Below, in pieces: positions 31,883 through 39,883 of a DNA stretch of 64,000 nucleotides. A program made the translations under genes and the position numbers. The stretch covers positions 310,001 to 374,000 of the forward strand of contig NZ_JAWDIR010000043.1 in NCBI RefSeq assembly GCF_046156265.1, read 5' to 3'. How positions within the stretch are numbered: position 1 is the stretch's first letter; each line of letters opens with the position of its first letter. This DNA is from CAMDHY01 sp046156265 (GTDB taxonomy: Bacteria > Pseudomonadota > Alphaproteobacteria > Rhizobiales > Segnochrobactraceae). The notes beneath the pieces were generated by a model that saw only the letters and a program-made list of their open reading frames with translations, searched no databases and had not been told where the DNA came from.

Positions 31883-34042
31883 TCAACGTCCCCCAAGAAA
31901 CCGAAGGCGCCGCGGCCGCGGTGATACCTCCTCGAGCCACCCGTGTGCGATCAGGATGGCGACCGACTCCTCCATCGCTGCTTTCGTGCGCAGCGCGCTC
32001 GGTCCGAGCTGGACCATGTCGCGGAAGGCGATGACGTCGGCGCGGCGGTCGCCCAGCCAGTCAAGCAGCGATTGCGCGCGAATGAGCCTCGGGTCTGTGC
32101 GGCTCGCCTGAGCGAGGCGGACAGCTTCGCTGACGTAGTAGTCGGCGATGGCAACAGCACGTTCCATCGCGTCCACGTCGATCGTGGTGGCGTTGCCGCT
32201 GTCGACGATTGTGAGCACCCCAGCGATCCGCGCGGCGTGTTCGGCGATCTTCGCCGCGAAGTCCCGGATGGGCCGGAGGGCGCCGTCCGCGCCTACCTGA
32301 GCCTCTATCGAGTCGTGGAAGGCGCACCACAGCTTGATGGCGTCGGCGCCGATGGTCAGAGCATGAGGCTGGAGCTCATTGCGCGATCCTGCCGCCAGTG
32401 GCGCGGGCTGCTCCAGCAGGGTGAGGATGCGGGCGCCATAGGCACGGATTGCCTTCTCGTCCTCGATCGTCGGTTCGCGGTAGAAGCGGCTCCCGGCGAT
32501 GGAGTCGGGCGCGACTACGAGGATGCGGGACAAGAGCCCCTGATCCCGCAAGAGGGTGTCGGCGAGGAATTGGGCCGCGACTTCGCTTTGCACCATGACG
32601 TGAAGCGAGAGGCGCCGGCCGTTTAGGATCGAAACACCGTCCTTTGCCCGGATCCTCTTGATTGGCTTCCCGTCCCAGAGCTCCGACAACGCCGCGGCTG
32701 TTCGCAAACGCGACTCGTCGCTCAAGCCGTGCCCGCCGGTGAATGTGCCACCTTCCGCGGTGAAGATGCCGAGGGATGCGTGTGCGTTCGGCCAGGCTGT
32801 CGCCAGCCCCTCGAACGTGAAGTCGCCTGTCGTGAGGAACGCCTGTAGCGGCTTCTCGGGCTCGTCGCCGAGCGCCGACAGGCTACTCCGGCGCCCGGCC
32901 AAGTCCAACTTGCCGTTGGCCTCGATCTTCCGCTTTTCGGCGGCCCAAGCGGCGAAGGAGAGGCGCCATTCCTTCATGTCTTCGACGTACTGCTCGCGGA
33001 GCACCCGTTCGCGCTTCGCCAGAGGCCAGAGCGCCTCATTGTCGGCGGTCGACTTGCGCTCGCCAGATCCTGCGATAGTCACGAAAAAGCACGAGAGCGG
33101 CCGCGCCTGGCCGTAGGGGAGCAACACGTCCGCGTGGGCCTGAGCGGCCAGAGCCGTTGTCGACAGCACCGATTGCGCGGCGATGGCGTCCGGGACTTGC
33201 ACCTTTTCGGCAATCGCGCGGACCGCGCGCGAGAGCAGCGGGCCCAGAGCGTCCACGGGGAACGGGTCTGCCTTCGGCATGGGCGGGAACAGGGGGATGG
33301 GTCCGCTCTCGGCAGTGTCAGCCGGGCCCTCACCTATCGGCACCGCCTCGGCGAGCATCTGCCGCAGATCGTCGAGGGTGACGCCCGCCGGCGGCTCGTC
33401 AGCGAGGTCCCACGAAATCGGAAAGTGGTCCGGGATCGCTACTGCGTGAACGGACTTGGCGCCTGCCGCGAGCGCGCGCCGGCAAATATCGTTCTCATAG
33501 CGCTCGCCCGGCTCGTCGTTGTCCCGCCAGATGGTGACGTCTCGGCCGGCGAGCACCGACAGGTCACTCTTGCCGGCTGCTCCGGCGCCGCCACTGGTCG
33601 TCGTAGCGATGAAGTCTGTGAAGAGCTTCGCCGCGGCATTTGCCGTCCGCTCGCCCTCGCACACGAGCACGGGAGCGGCAAGGTGATCCGTGAGCTTGTC
33701 GAGGTTGTAGACGATGCGAGGCGCGGGCGGCGCCTTCGCTACCCATTCCACACCGGCGGCCCGCTCGACGAGACAGCACGGCCTCATGGTCTTTCCGCCG
33801 GGACCGTCGTAGCGAACAGCGTAGAACATCGCCTCGCCATGCTCGTTGCGGAAGACGTTCGCCTCGGTGAAGGTCGTGCCGCGCGGCGCCAGCCGCTCAA
33901 ACGTCGACTTGGTGGGCCTCATGTCCGCAGGCACGGGCATCACCACGCGCTCGTCACGATCTCCAGCGATGGACATGGTCGCCAAGGCGATCTCGGCCGG
34001 TGCCAACGGGCGGAAGGGGTCGGTCGCTGCCATCTCACCCAT
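31883..34042 (-). CDS. Phage-type primase-helicase (TOPRIM plus DUF3987-like)
   Basis: This 719-aa replication protein has an N-terminal TOPRIM-like primase region (about 1-230) with VLVCEGERTANAA and the acidic VTIWRDNDEPG motif. From about 260 a large DUF3987-type ATPase/helicase-like domain begins, with IAGSGERKSTADN as its Walker A equivalent and ESRLRTAAALSELWDGKPI. It lacks the primase zinc finger, which the overlapping upstream 100-aa gene seems to provide. It probably initiates replication of the element at the adjacent iterons. The start at 34042 overlaps the upstream gene by 8 bp; 34033 is an alternative. Confidence 0.8.
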   Translation of the reverse strand: MGEMAATDPFRPLAPAEIALATMSIAGDRDERVVMPVPADMRPTKSTFERLAPRGTTFTEANVFRNEHGEAMFYAVRYDGPGGKTMRPCCLVERAAGVEWVAKAPPAPRIVYNLDKLTDHLAAPVLVCEGERTANAAAKLFTDFIATTTSGGAGAAGKSDLSVLAGRDVTIWRDNDEPGERYENDICRRALAAGAKSVHAVAIPDHFPISWDLADEPPAGVTLDDLRQMLAEAVPIGEGPADTAESGPIPLFPPMPKADPFPVDALGPLLSRAVRAIAEKVQVPDAIAAQSVLSTTALAAQAHADVLLPYGQARPLSCFFVTIAGSGERKSTADNEALWPLAKRERVLREQYVEDMKEWRLSFAAWAAEKRKIEANGKLDLAGRRSSLSALGDEPEKPLQAFLTTGDFTFEGLATAWPNAHASLGIFTAEGGTFTGGHGLSDESRLRTAAALSELWDGKPIKRIRAKDGVSILNGRRLSLHVMVQSEVAAQFLADTLLRDQGLLSRILVVAPDSIAGSRFYREPTIEDEKAIRAYGARILTLLEQPAPLAAGSRNELQPHALTIGADAIKLWCAFHDSIEAQVGADGALRPIRDFAAKIAEHAARIAGVLTIVDSGNATTIDVDAMERAVAIADYYVSEAVRLAQASRTDPRLIRAQSLLDWLGDRRADVIAFRDMVQLGPSALRTKAAMEESVAILIAHGWLEEVSPRPRRLRFLGGR

Positions 34043-34337
34043 GCGACGTCACTCCGATCGTGTCGGCGAGCTTTCGCGCGGCATCGGCCTGCGAAAGCGA
34101 GAAGAGGAAAGCCACGAGGCTGACGGGATCTCCGCCGCGGTCGCTGGTCGCGAAATCGCACCATGCGCCTGTCGTGACGTTCACCTTGAAGCTCCCCGGG
34201 CGCCGGTCGTCGCGGCGCGGGTTCCTCGCCGTCCATTCCCGGCCGACGAGGCGACCATCTGGAAGCCATCGAGCCAGCAGCGCCGGCAGCGCGTGAAGCG
34301 CGGCGGCGTTCACGGCGAGGAAGTCGAGGCGCGGCAT
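34035..34337 (-). CDS. Primase N-terminal domain-like protein
   Basis: This 100-aa protein resembles the N-terminal DNA-binding part of phage primases: WLPDGRLVGREW, NPRRDDRRPGSFKVNV, TTGAWCDFATSDRGGDPVSLV. That GSF...G.W.DFA..GGD pattern is shared with CHC2-type primases, but the zinc ligands are reduced. It immediately precedes and overlaps the TOPRIM/ATPase gene, so the pair acts as a split primase. It is separated by 3 bp from the AlpA-like gene. Confidence 0.72.
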   Translation of the reverse strand: MPRLDFLAVNAAALHALPALLARWLPDGRLVGREWTARNPRRDDRRPGSFKVNVTTGAWCDFATSDRGGDPVSLVAFLFSLSQADAARKLADTIGVTSHG

Positions 34338-34340
34338 CTG

Positions 34341-34544
34341 CTAAGCCGCCTGCTTGCAAGTGTTGTCGCGAGCAGCAACGCGGGACGCTTGCCAGGCGGC
34401 GATCTCACTCTCGAGCCACCCGACAGCGCGCCCCGACAGCGGAACAGGCTTCGGAAACCTGCCTTCGGCGATGTGCGCGTAGATCGAACTGCGGCCTAGT
34501 CCGGTAGCTCGCTTCACCTCGGGGAGGCGCAAAATCTGCTGCAT
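34341..34544 (-). CDS. AlpA-family regulator
   Basis: This 67-aa winged helix-turn-helix protein of the AlpA/excisionase type has ILRLPEVKRATGLGRSSIYAHI, GRFPKPVPLSGRAVGW and LESEIAAW. AlpA proteins switch on excision or replication genes of P4-like elements. The start MQQILRLP at 34544 matches the family; a longer frame upstream does not. It heads the replication operon (AlpA, primase N-domain, primase-helicase). Confidence 0.88.
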   Translation of the reverse strand: MQQILRLPEVKRATGLGRSSIYAHIAEGRFPKPVPLSGRAVGWLESEIAAWQASRVAARDNTCKQAA

Positions 34545-34662
34545 GGGAAACCACCCTGTCCTTCCCGAACACTGTCGGGTTGCATCGGATGGCTTCGGAT
34601 TATGCACACGCGGCTGGTGGGCGCATCAACTCTGTACGGACATTTCCCGTCGCGTCATTCCG

Positions 34663-35292
34663 CTATTTGTCCGCGGAACGTGAAGGCGCCACGCTAGCCG
34701 ACTTCGCCTTCCGCAGTCCGAATGCATTCTGAAGGAGCTTTCGCACTTCAACGGGATGTTCTACCGTGCTTTCCCCTAGTCCCTCCAGAACAAGCGTGAC
34801 GAGGCGAAATAAATCTCCGCCGCCTTTTGGCGTCGGCGTGATGCCCGCGTCAATCAATCGCTGAGCCATAAGGCGCACTAAGCGCTCGCGCGGCGACACT
34901 TGCCGGCCAGCGGGAATATGTTGCTTTGCATTATCAAGCAACTGAATGGCCTCCATGAGGTCAGTCTGTAAATTGCTGAGATGCTTCATTCCGTCCGTAT
35001 CCTTTGCCGCCGCCACGAAAACGCGCTCCAGCTGTAGAAACTCCGGTGACAAAATTTGCGTGAGCGCCGCCACTAGTGTGGCCCGCGTATCAGAGATAGT
35101 CGAAATAACATCGGACGGTGTGCGGTTGTCAGCGGCGCCATCCCGCTGCACAACATAGAAGAATACATCTCGTTCAATGTCGTCAGGATCAATCATCGGA
35201 AGGTAGTTCTTAATCTTAATCTTCGTGTTTTCTGGCAAACTCGTGTCGCTGCCATTCCACCTCACTGGTAGCCGCCATTCAGATTTTTCCAT
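34663..35292 (-). CDS. Unknown AT-rich element protein, 209 aa
   Basis: This cytoplasmic, mostly helical protein has no recognised domain (DPDDIERDVFFYVVQRDG, LVRLMAQRLIDAGITPTPKG, LLQNAFGLRKAKSAS). A ribosome site GAGAGGT precedes ATG at 35292. Base composition is noticeably AT-richer than its neighbours, indicating foreign cargo. It sits between integrase and AlpA, the usual place for accessory or superinfection genes in P4-like satellites. The 118 bp between it and AlpA probably hold the AlpA promoter. Confidence 0.65.
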   Translation of the reverse strand: MEKSEWRLPVRWNGSDTSLPENTKIKIKNYLPMIDPDDIERDVFFYVVQRDGAADNRTPSDVISTISDTRATLVAALTQILSPEFLQLERVFVAAAKDTDGMKHLSNLQTDLMEAIQLLDNAKQHIPAGRQVSPRERLVRLMAQRLIDAGITPTPKGGGDLFRLVTLVLEGLGESTVEHPVEVRKLLQNAFGLRKAKSASVAPSRSADK

Positions 35293-35319
35293 CGGAATAC
35301 CTCTCTAAGGAACGGGCGT

Positions 35320-36510
35320 TTATTGTCGGCCTGTGCAGTACATTCCCCACGCCTCCATCAGCTTTCGGCGCTTGGGAAACAGGTCACCCCGTCGGTAGGC
35401 CGCTTCCACGTCAGACGTGATCGCATGCGCCAAAGCCATTTCGACCACCTCGTTCGGGAATGCGGTTGTCTCCGCCGCCCAATCCCGAAAGGTCGATCGG
35501 AAGCCGTGCGTGGTGAGGTCTTCTCGCCCCATCCGGCGAAGCACGGTGAGCAGCGCCATGTTCGACAGCGGCCGGCCCGCCTTCGCGCCCGGAAACACAA
35601 ACTCGCCTTCGCGCGGCAGCGCAGAGAGGATGTCAACGACGCGAGGCGACAACGGCACGCGATGTTCGCGACCGCCTTTCATGCGACGAGCCGGGATGGT
35701 CCATGACGCCTCGGCAAGGTCAATCTCACTCCAGGTCGCCTCTAGCGCTTCCGAGGTACGGACAGCGGTCAGGATCACAGCCTCGAGGCACCGCGCACTC
35801 GTGCCATCGCGCTCGCGAAGCGACGCCACGAGCGCTGGGATGTCTTTGAACGGCAGCGCCGCATGGTGCTGGACCGGTGCCACCTTGGATTTGGCAGGGA
35901 GGAGCTTGTCCAAGTGCCCACGCCAGCGTGCGGGGTTTGCGCCGTCCCGGTAGCCACGAGCGGCCGCCCAGTCCAAGACGAGTTCGACGCGCCCCCGCAA
36001 CCTGGCGGCCGTCTCGGTCTTGGTCGACCAAATCGGCTCGATGACCTTGAGCACGAGCCCCGTGTCGATGTCCGAGACCGGGAGGCCACCGAGCACCGGA
36101 AAGGCGTAGGTCTCTAGCGTGCTTGACCACTGCGCCCGATGCTTCGGATTTTTCCAACCGGCCTGGTGAGCTTCGATGTAGCGCTCTGCGCACTCACGGA
36201 ACGAGGCACCGCGCGCGGTCTGCAACATGGTTGCCTGTCGATCGGCGTTTCGGGCGTCGATCGGATCCACGCCTTGCAGCAGGAGGCGCCGGCTATCCCT
36301 CGCCGCGTCGCGCGCCTCCGAGAGACTGACGAGGTCGACGGGCCCGAGCCCCATCTGACGCGCGCGCCCTCTCAGCATGTATCGGAAGAGCCACGAGCGG
36401 CTTCCGGTGGATGTGACCTGCAGCCACAAGCCGCCGCCGTCGCCGTACCGACCTGGCGCCGTCAGCTTGCGGACCGCGACAGCCGTCAGTCGGTTCGAAT
36501 CCCGAGCCAT
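35320..36510 (-). CDS. int: P4-type tyrosine integrase
   Basis: This 396-aa site-specific recombinase has the N-terminal DUF4102 arm-binding region (RLTAVAVRKLTAPGRYGDGGG), core-binding domain and catalytic domain. The catalytic set is visible: Arg in AVILTAVRTSEALEATW, the HGFRSTFRDWAAE box (HxxR), the later His in MALAH, and the nucleophile Tyr in AAYRRGD. It is at the right end of the element, reading away from attR, as in P4-like islands. I place the start at MARDSNRL (36510), which matches the family; that ATG lies inside a sequence copy of the tRNA-Ser 3' end. Confidence 0.95.
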   Translation of the reverse strand: MARDSNRLTAVAVRKLTAPGRYGDGGGLWLQVTSTGSRSWLFRYMLRGRARQMGLGPVDLVSLSEARDAARDSRRLLLQGVDPIDARNADRQATMLQTARGASFRECAERYIEAHQAGWKNPKHRAQWSSTLETYAFPVLGGLPVSDIDTGLVLKVIEPIWSTKTETAARLRGRVELVLDWAAARGYRDGANPARWRGHLDKLLPAKSKVAPVQHHAALPFKDIPALVASLRERDGTSARCLEAVILTAVRTSEALEATWSEIDLAEASWTIPARRMKGGREHRVPLSPRVVDILSALPREGEFVFPGAKAGRPLSNMALLTVLRRMGREDLTTHGFRSTFRDWAAETTAFPNEVVEMALAHAITSDVEAAYRRGDLFPKRRKLMEAWGMYCTGRQ

Positions 36511-36516
36511 CCGCCA
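36492..36516 (+). repeat. Second tRNA-Ser 3'-end-like copy overlapping int start
   Basis: The 25 bases here match the last 25 bases of tRNA-Ser(UGA) at 26968-26992 in 22 positions, including the T-arm box and the final CCATCCGCCA; only three adjacent bases differ. The integrase start codon falls within it. It may be an ancestral attachment site or a decoy from an earlier insertion. Confidence 0.6.
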
Positions 36517-36534
36517 CAGCCACTCCCGAGGCAC

Positions 36535-36570
36535 CCACAATCCAGCCCACAAATCAGTGATGGATTGTGG
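36535..36570. repeat. 10-bp perfect inverted repeat upstream of int
   Basis: CCACAATCCA (36535-36544) and TGGATTGTGG (36561-36570) are exact inverted repeats with a 16-base centre that repeats CCCACAA. They lie 25 bp upstream of the int start and about 100 bp inside attR, where integrase arm sites or an autorepression operator would be expected. Confidence 0.6.
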
Positions 36571-36672
36571 CGGAAGTCAGCGGACGTGTCCAGACGCGTT
36601 GACCCACGGTTTCTGTCGACCTATACCGCGCACTGGACAGAGACGGACGGCCCTGGAGCTATGGCGGACAGA

Positions 36673-36686
36673 CACCCCATCCGCCA
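36673..36686 (+). repeat. attR core, 14-bp direct repeat
   Basis: This is an exact copy of CACCCCATCCGCCA from the tRNA-Ser 3' end, marking the right boundary of the element. Identity does not extend into the T-arm, so the core is short. Chromosomal DNA resumes after it, 86 bp before the stop of the LysR gene. Confidence 0.68.
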
Positions 36687-36772
36687 GTTTGGTGCGCCTT
36701 GCCACGCGACCTTTGCAGATTGCCTCAAGGTGACCGGTCAGCGCTCGCCGAGGCGGGAACGGCCTGATCCGG

Positions 36773-37714
36773 CTACGCCACGGGCCGCTCGGACGCCTTC
36801 CAGATGCCGCGGCCGACGAGATCTGTCACGACCTCGCGGATGATCAACTGCAGCTTGCGCGCCGCGAGGCTCTCCGGTCGTGCCTTGTTGCGGGCGAGAT
36901 AGACCGGCCGGGTCAACGGCGGGTCGACGATGCGGGACGAGACGAGCTCACCGCGGTCGACGCAATCGTGCGCCGCGGCGGGCGCGAGGATGGTGAAGGC
37001 GCTGCCGCGCAGGACGAGGTCCTTGATCTGGCTGAGCGCGTCCATCTCGAGGAACACGTCGAGCTCGAGACCTGCGTCACGCACGAAGCGGTCGATGGTC
37101 TTCCTGAGCCCGTGCCGCTGCGATGGCAGCACCAGTTGGAGCTTGGCGACCTCCGCGAGCGGCACCGGCTCGCCGGGCGGAACCGCGAGCGGCCAATCCT
37201 CCCGCGCCGAAAAGAAGTGGAGGTCCTCCGACATCAGGAGCTCGATCTCGTGATGCCGGACTTCCTCTACGTCGTAGAGGAAGCCGAGGTCGACGGTGCC
37301 GTCGTCGAGCCACTTCTTGATGAAGCCGCTCATCGCCTCCATCACCTGCAGCTTCACCTGCGGCAGCGTCAGCCGCACCGTCTGGGCGAGAGGCACGGAC
37401 AGGACCATCGACACGGAGGGCGGTAGTCCGAGGGCGACGAGGCCGTGCGGCGTGCCGCCGGACTGACGCACCGCGTCCATGCAGGCGGTCATCGAGGCGC
37501 AGATCTCCCGGGCGTGGCGCAGGAGTACCATGCCGGATTCCGTCAGGACGACGCCGCGCGGCGAGCGGTCGACGATCGTCACGCCGAGCTCCTGCTCGAT
37601 GCGGATGACGTGCTGGGACAGTGAAGGCTGGGCGACGCCGAGGCGCTGTGACGCCGCCGAGAGCGAACCCTCCTCGGCGATCGCGATGAAGTAGCGCAGA
37701 TGCTTGACGTCCAT
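36773..37714 (-). CDS. LysR-family regulator of the adjacent CoA-transferase
   Basis: This 313-aa LysR-type regulator has an N-terminal winged helix-turn-helix (HLRYFIAIAEEGSLSAASQRLGVAQPSLSQHV, residues about 3-37). An effector-binding periplasmic-binding-protein-like domain follows. The start is ATG at 37714; upstream in-frame codons add a non-family leader. It is divergent from the CoA-transferase gene across 144 bp containing a 7-bp inverted repeat and a 14-bp direct repeat. It therefore probably controls that gene in response to the substrate or a CoA-free acid. Confidence 0.92.
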   Translation of the reverse strand: MDVKHLRYFIAIAEEGSLSAASQRLGVAQPSLSQHVIRIEQELGVTIVDRSPRGVVLTESGMVLLRHAREICASMTACMDAVRQSGGTPHGLVALGLPPSVSMVLSVPLAQTVRLTLPQVKLQVMEAMSGFIKKWLDDGTVDLGFLYDVEEVRHHEIELLMSEDLHFFSAREDWPLAVPPGEPVPLAEVAKLQLVLPSQRHGLRKTIDRFVRDAGLELDVFLEMDALSQIKDLVLRGSAFTILAPAAAHDCVDRGELVSSRIVDPPLTRPVYLARNKARPESLAARKLQLIIREVVTDLVGRGIWKASERPVA

Positions 37715-37721
37715 GGACCAC

Positions 37722-37785
37722 CTTGCAAGGGCCACCCTGCAACGGCCACCGCGCGGGCCGGGACGCTAGAGAGAAAAGCTCTAGC
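37722..37785. promoter_or_regulatory. Candidate LysR operator region
   Basis: Two features lie in the divergent intergenic DNA. One is a 14-bp direct repeat (37722-37735 and 37736-37749, 12 of 14 identical, around TGCAA and GGCCAC). The other is a perfect inverted repeat GCTAGAG (37765-37771) and CTCTAGC (37779-37785) with a 7-base spacer. The inverted repeat is about 75 bp before the CoA-transferase start, typical of a LysR recognition site. Confidence 0.5.
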
Positions 37786-37858
37786 CTGTCAAGGAACGCC
37801 GTCTTTCTCCCGCCGGGGTCCCCTCCTCTATTCTCGCCCGGGACGCGGGAGGTTTCGG

Positions 37859-39025
37859 ATGGCGGATCTCGAGGGGTTGCTCGTCGTATCGCTCGAGCAG
37901 GCGGTGGCCGCGCCCTATGCCTCCTGCAAGCTCGCGGACGCCGGGGCGCGCGTCGTCAAGGTGGAGCGCCCGGAGGGCGACTTCGCCCGCGGCTACGACA
38001 GCCTGGTGGAAGGCCAGAGCGCCTATTTCGTCTGGCTGAACCGGGGCAAGGAGTCCGTCGCGCTCGACCTCAAGTCCAAGCCTGACCTTGCCCTGTTGCA
38101 GACGATCGTGGCCGATGCCGACGTCTTCATCCAGAACTTCGCGCCCGGCGCGGTCGACCGGCTCGGGCTCGGGGCAGCCGAACTCTGCGCCCTCCACCCT
38201 CGCCTCGTCTACTGCTCGATCTCCGGCTACGGCGACCAGGGCCCCTACCGCGATCAGAAGGCCTACGATCTGCTCGTGCAGGCCGAAAGCGGCCTGCTGT
38301 CGGTCAACGGCACACCGGACGCCTCGGTGCGCGTCGGTATCTCGGTCTGCGACATCACCGCCGGCCTGACCGCCTACGCCGCGATCCTGCAGTCGCTCAT
38401 CCAGCGCGGCCGCACGGGCAAGGGACGGCACATCGAGGTCTCGCTGTTCCATGCCATCGCCGACTGGATGAACGTGCCCTATCTGCAGACGCGCTATGGC
38501 CACAAGCCGCCGCAACGGGTCGGGTTGCGCCATCCGACCATTGCGCCCTACGGGGTCTTCACCTGCGGCGACGGCAAGCAGGTGCTGCTCGCGATCCAGA
38601 ACGAGCGTGAGTGGGCACGCTTCTGCGCGGACGTGCTGCAGGACCCGGCGCTGCAGACCGATGAGCGCTTTTCCACCAACATCGCCCGCGTGGCCAACCT
38701 CGAGGCTCTCGAGGCGGCGGTCCACGCGGTGCTGGGGACCCTGACGCGCGAGGCGGCGATCGGCCGGCTGCAGGCCGGCGGCATCGCCTATGGCCGGCTC
38801 TCCAGCCTCGACGATCTCGTCCACCATCCGCAGAACAACCTGATCACCGTCCGCACCGACGGCGGCGAGATCGAGCTTCTCGCCCCGGGTGCGAGCTTCC
38901 CCGGGGAGGCGCCCGTGAGCTTCGGCCCGGTTCCGGCCGTCGGCGAGCACACGGAGGTGCTCAGGCGCGAGTTCGCAACGCGGGCCCAGGCGGCCGAGCG
39001 CAAGCACGTCGTGGCCGGCGAGTGA
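37859..39025 (+). CDS. CaiB/BaiF family CoA-transferase (class III)
   Basis: This 388-aa class III CoA-transferase moves CoA between carboxylic acids. The N-terminal family blocks are clear: VVSLEQAVAAPYASCKLADAGARVVKVERPEGDFAR, with FVWLNRGKESVALDLK. The central LVQAESGLLSVNGTPD follows. The catalytic Asp is probably that of the QAES/GLLS region or a nearby Asp, as typical for the family. The start ATG at 37859 has GGGAGG. Together with the MaoC-like hydratase and MmgE/PrpD genes it resembles sets that activate branched C5 dicarboxylates (mesaconate or itaconate type). The substrate is not readable. Confidence 0.9.
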   Translation: MADLEGLLVVSLEQAVAAPYASCKLADAGARVVKVERPEGDFARGYDSLVEGQSAYFVWLNRGKESVALDLKSKPDLALLQTIVADADVFIQNFAPGAVDRLGLGAAELCALHPRLVYCSISGYGDQGPYRDQKAYDLLVQAESGLLSVNGTPDASVRVGISVCDITAGLTAYAAILQSLIQRGRTGKGRHIEVSLFHAIADWMNVPYLQTRYGHKPPQRVGLRHPTIAPYGVFTCGDGKQVLLAIQNEREWARFCADVLQDPALQTDERFSTNIARVANLEALEAAVHAVLGTLTREAAIGRLQAGGIAYGRLSSLDDLVHHPQNNLITVRTDGGEIELLAPGASFPGEAPVSFGPVPAVGEHTEVLRREFATRAQAAERKHVVAGE

Positions 39026-39037
39026 TCTGGCAGGCCT

Positions 39038-39883
39038 TCAGAACGAAGCCGTTCCCGCCATGCTGACGCCGCCGGCTTCGGGCCGGACCGCGAGGGCCAT
39101 CTCGCCGTCTTCCGTCCAGTCCGCCTCCACGGCGAAGCTCTCGCCCGCATGGAGCGGCGCCAGCCCGCGATAGGCGAAGCGCGCCGGCTCCCGACCGGCT
39201 GCACGGGCGGCGAGGTTCAGCATCAGCGTCGCCTGCAAGGGACCGTGCACGACGAGCCCCCCGTGACCCTCGACGCCAGTCGCATAGGCGACGTCGTAGT
39301 GGATGCGGTGGCCGTTGAAGGTCATCGCCGAATAGCGGAAGAGCTGCGTGGTGGTCGCCGTCCGCACCTCGCGGAAGGCCGCGGCCGGCCGATCCGAAGG
39401 GCGCTGTGCGGGATCCGGGCGCCGCGTCCCCGCCTGCCGATAGACGATGTCCTGGCGCTCGGTGACCACGACGCGGTCCCCGACGGCATAGGCGTGGCGC
39501 ACGGCGACGAAGCAGAGCGGGCCGGTGGAGCCGTCCTTGAAGGCTATGCTCTCGATCACCGAGGTCTTCGTCACGCCGTCGCCTGCGGCAAAGGCACCGT
39601 GAAGAACGACCTCGCCGCCCGCCCACATCCGCCGCTCGAACGGCAGATCGGGCAGGAACAGCCCGAGCCGCGGATGGCCGTCTCCTCCGAGGTCGCCGGC
39701 GCCGACGATCTCCGGCGCGAGGCACCAGAAGACGCCGGGCGGGACAGGCGCTTCGGCGAGTGCGTCACCAAAGGTGGCGCGGTACTCGTCGAGCAGTCGC
39801 CGGCTGACGACGTCCTCCCGCACGGTCCGCCGGCCGATCCAGTGGGCGTACCGCTCGGCGAGAGAGGCCGATGGCGCGCTCAC
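39038..39883 (-). CDS. FAS1/MaoC-like hydratase (mesaconyl- or itaconyl-CoA hydratase type)
   Basis: This 281-aa double hot-dog hydratase belongs to the FAS1-like dehydratase family, which includes mesaconyl-C4-CoA and itaconyl-CoA hydratases. The C-terminal half has the active-site block FNGHRIHYDVAYATGVEGHGG followed by LVVHGPLQATLMLNL. The N-terminal half has LPDLPFERRMWAGGEV. The GTG start at 39883 overlaps the upstream MmgE/PrpD stop by 4 bp (GTGA), showing coupling. It converges on the CoA-transferase gene across 12 bp. Confidence 0.85.
   Translation of the reverse strand: MSAPSASLAERYAHWIGRRTVREDVVSRRLLDEYRATFGDALAEAPVPPGVFWCLAPEIVGAGDLGGDGHPRLGLFLPDLPFERRMWAGGEVVLHGAFAAGDGVTKTSVIESIAFKDGSTGPLCFVAVRHAYAVGDRVVVTERQDIVYRQAGTRRPDPAQRPSDRPAAAFREVRTATTTQLFRYSAMTFNGHRIHYDVAYATGVEGHGGLVVHGPLQATLMLNLAARAAGREPARFAYRGLAPLHAGESFAVEADWTEDGEMALAVRPEAGGVSMAGTASF

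Larger units (their letters stand above)
26979..36686. mobile_element. tRNA-Ser-integrated phage-satellite-like element, about 9.7 kb
   Basis: The element is bounded by 14-bp repeats of the tRNA-Ser 3' end. Its integrase is at the right end, transcribed inward. From right to left it carries integrase, an unknown AT-rich gene, AlpA regulator, primase N-domain, primase-helicase, an iteron-bearing small gene, a repeat-rich 301-bp gap, a small gene, HK97-type capsid and two small genes. Cargo comprises a membrane protein, a ribbon-helix-helix regulator and a Tat-signal operon. No terminase, portal, protease, tail or lysis gene is seen, which argues for a satellite that depends on a helper phage, or for a decayed prophage. 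Confidence 0.8.
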
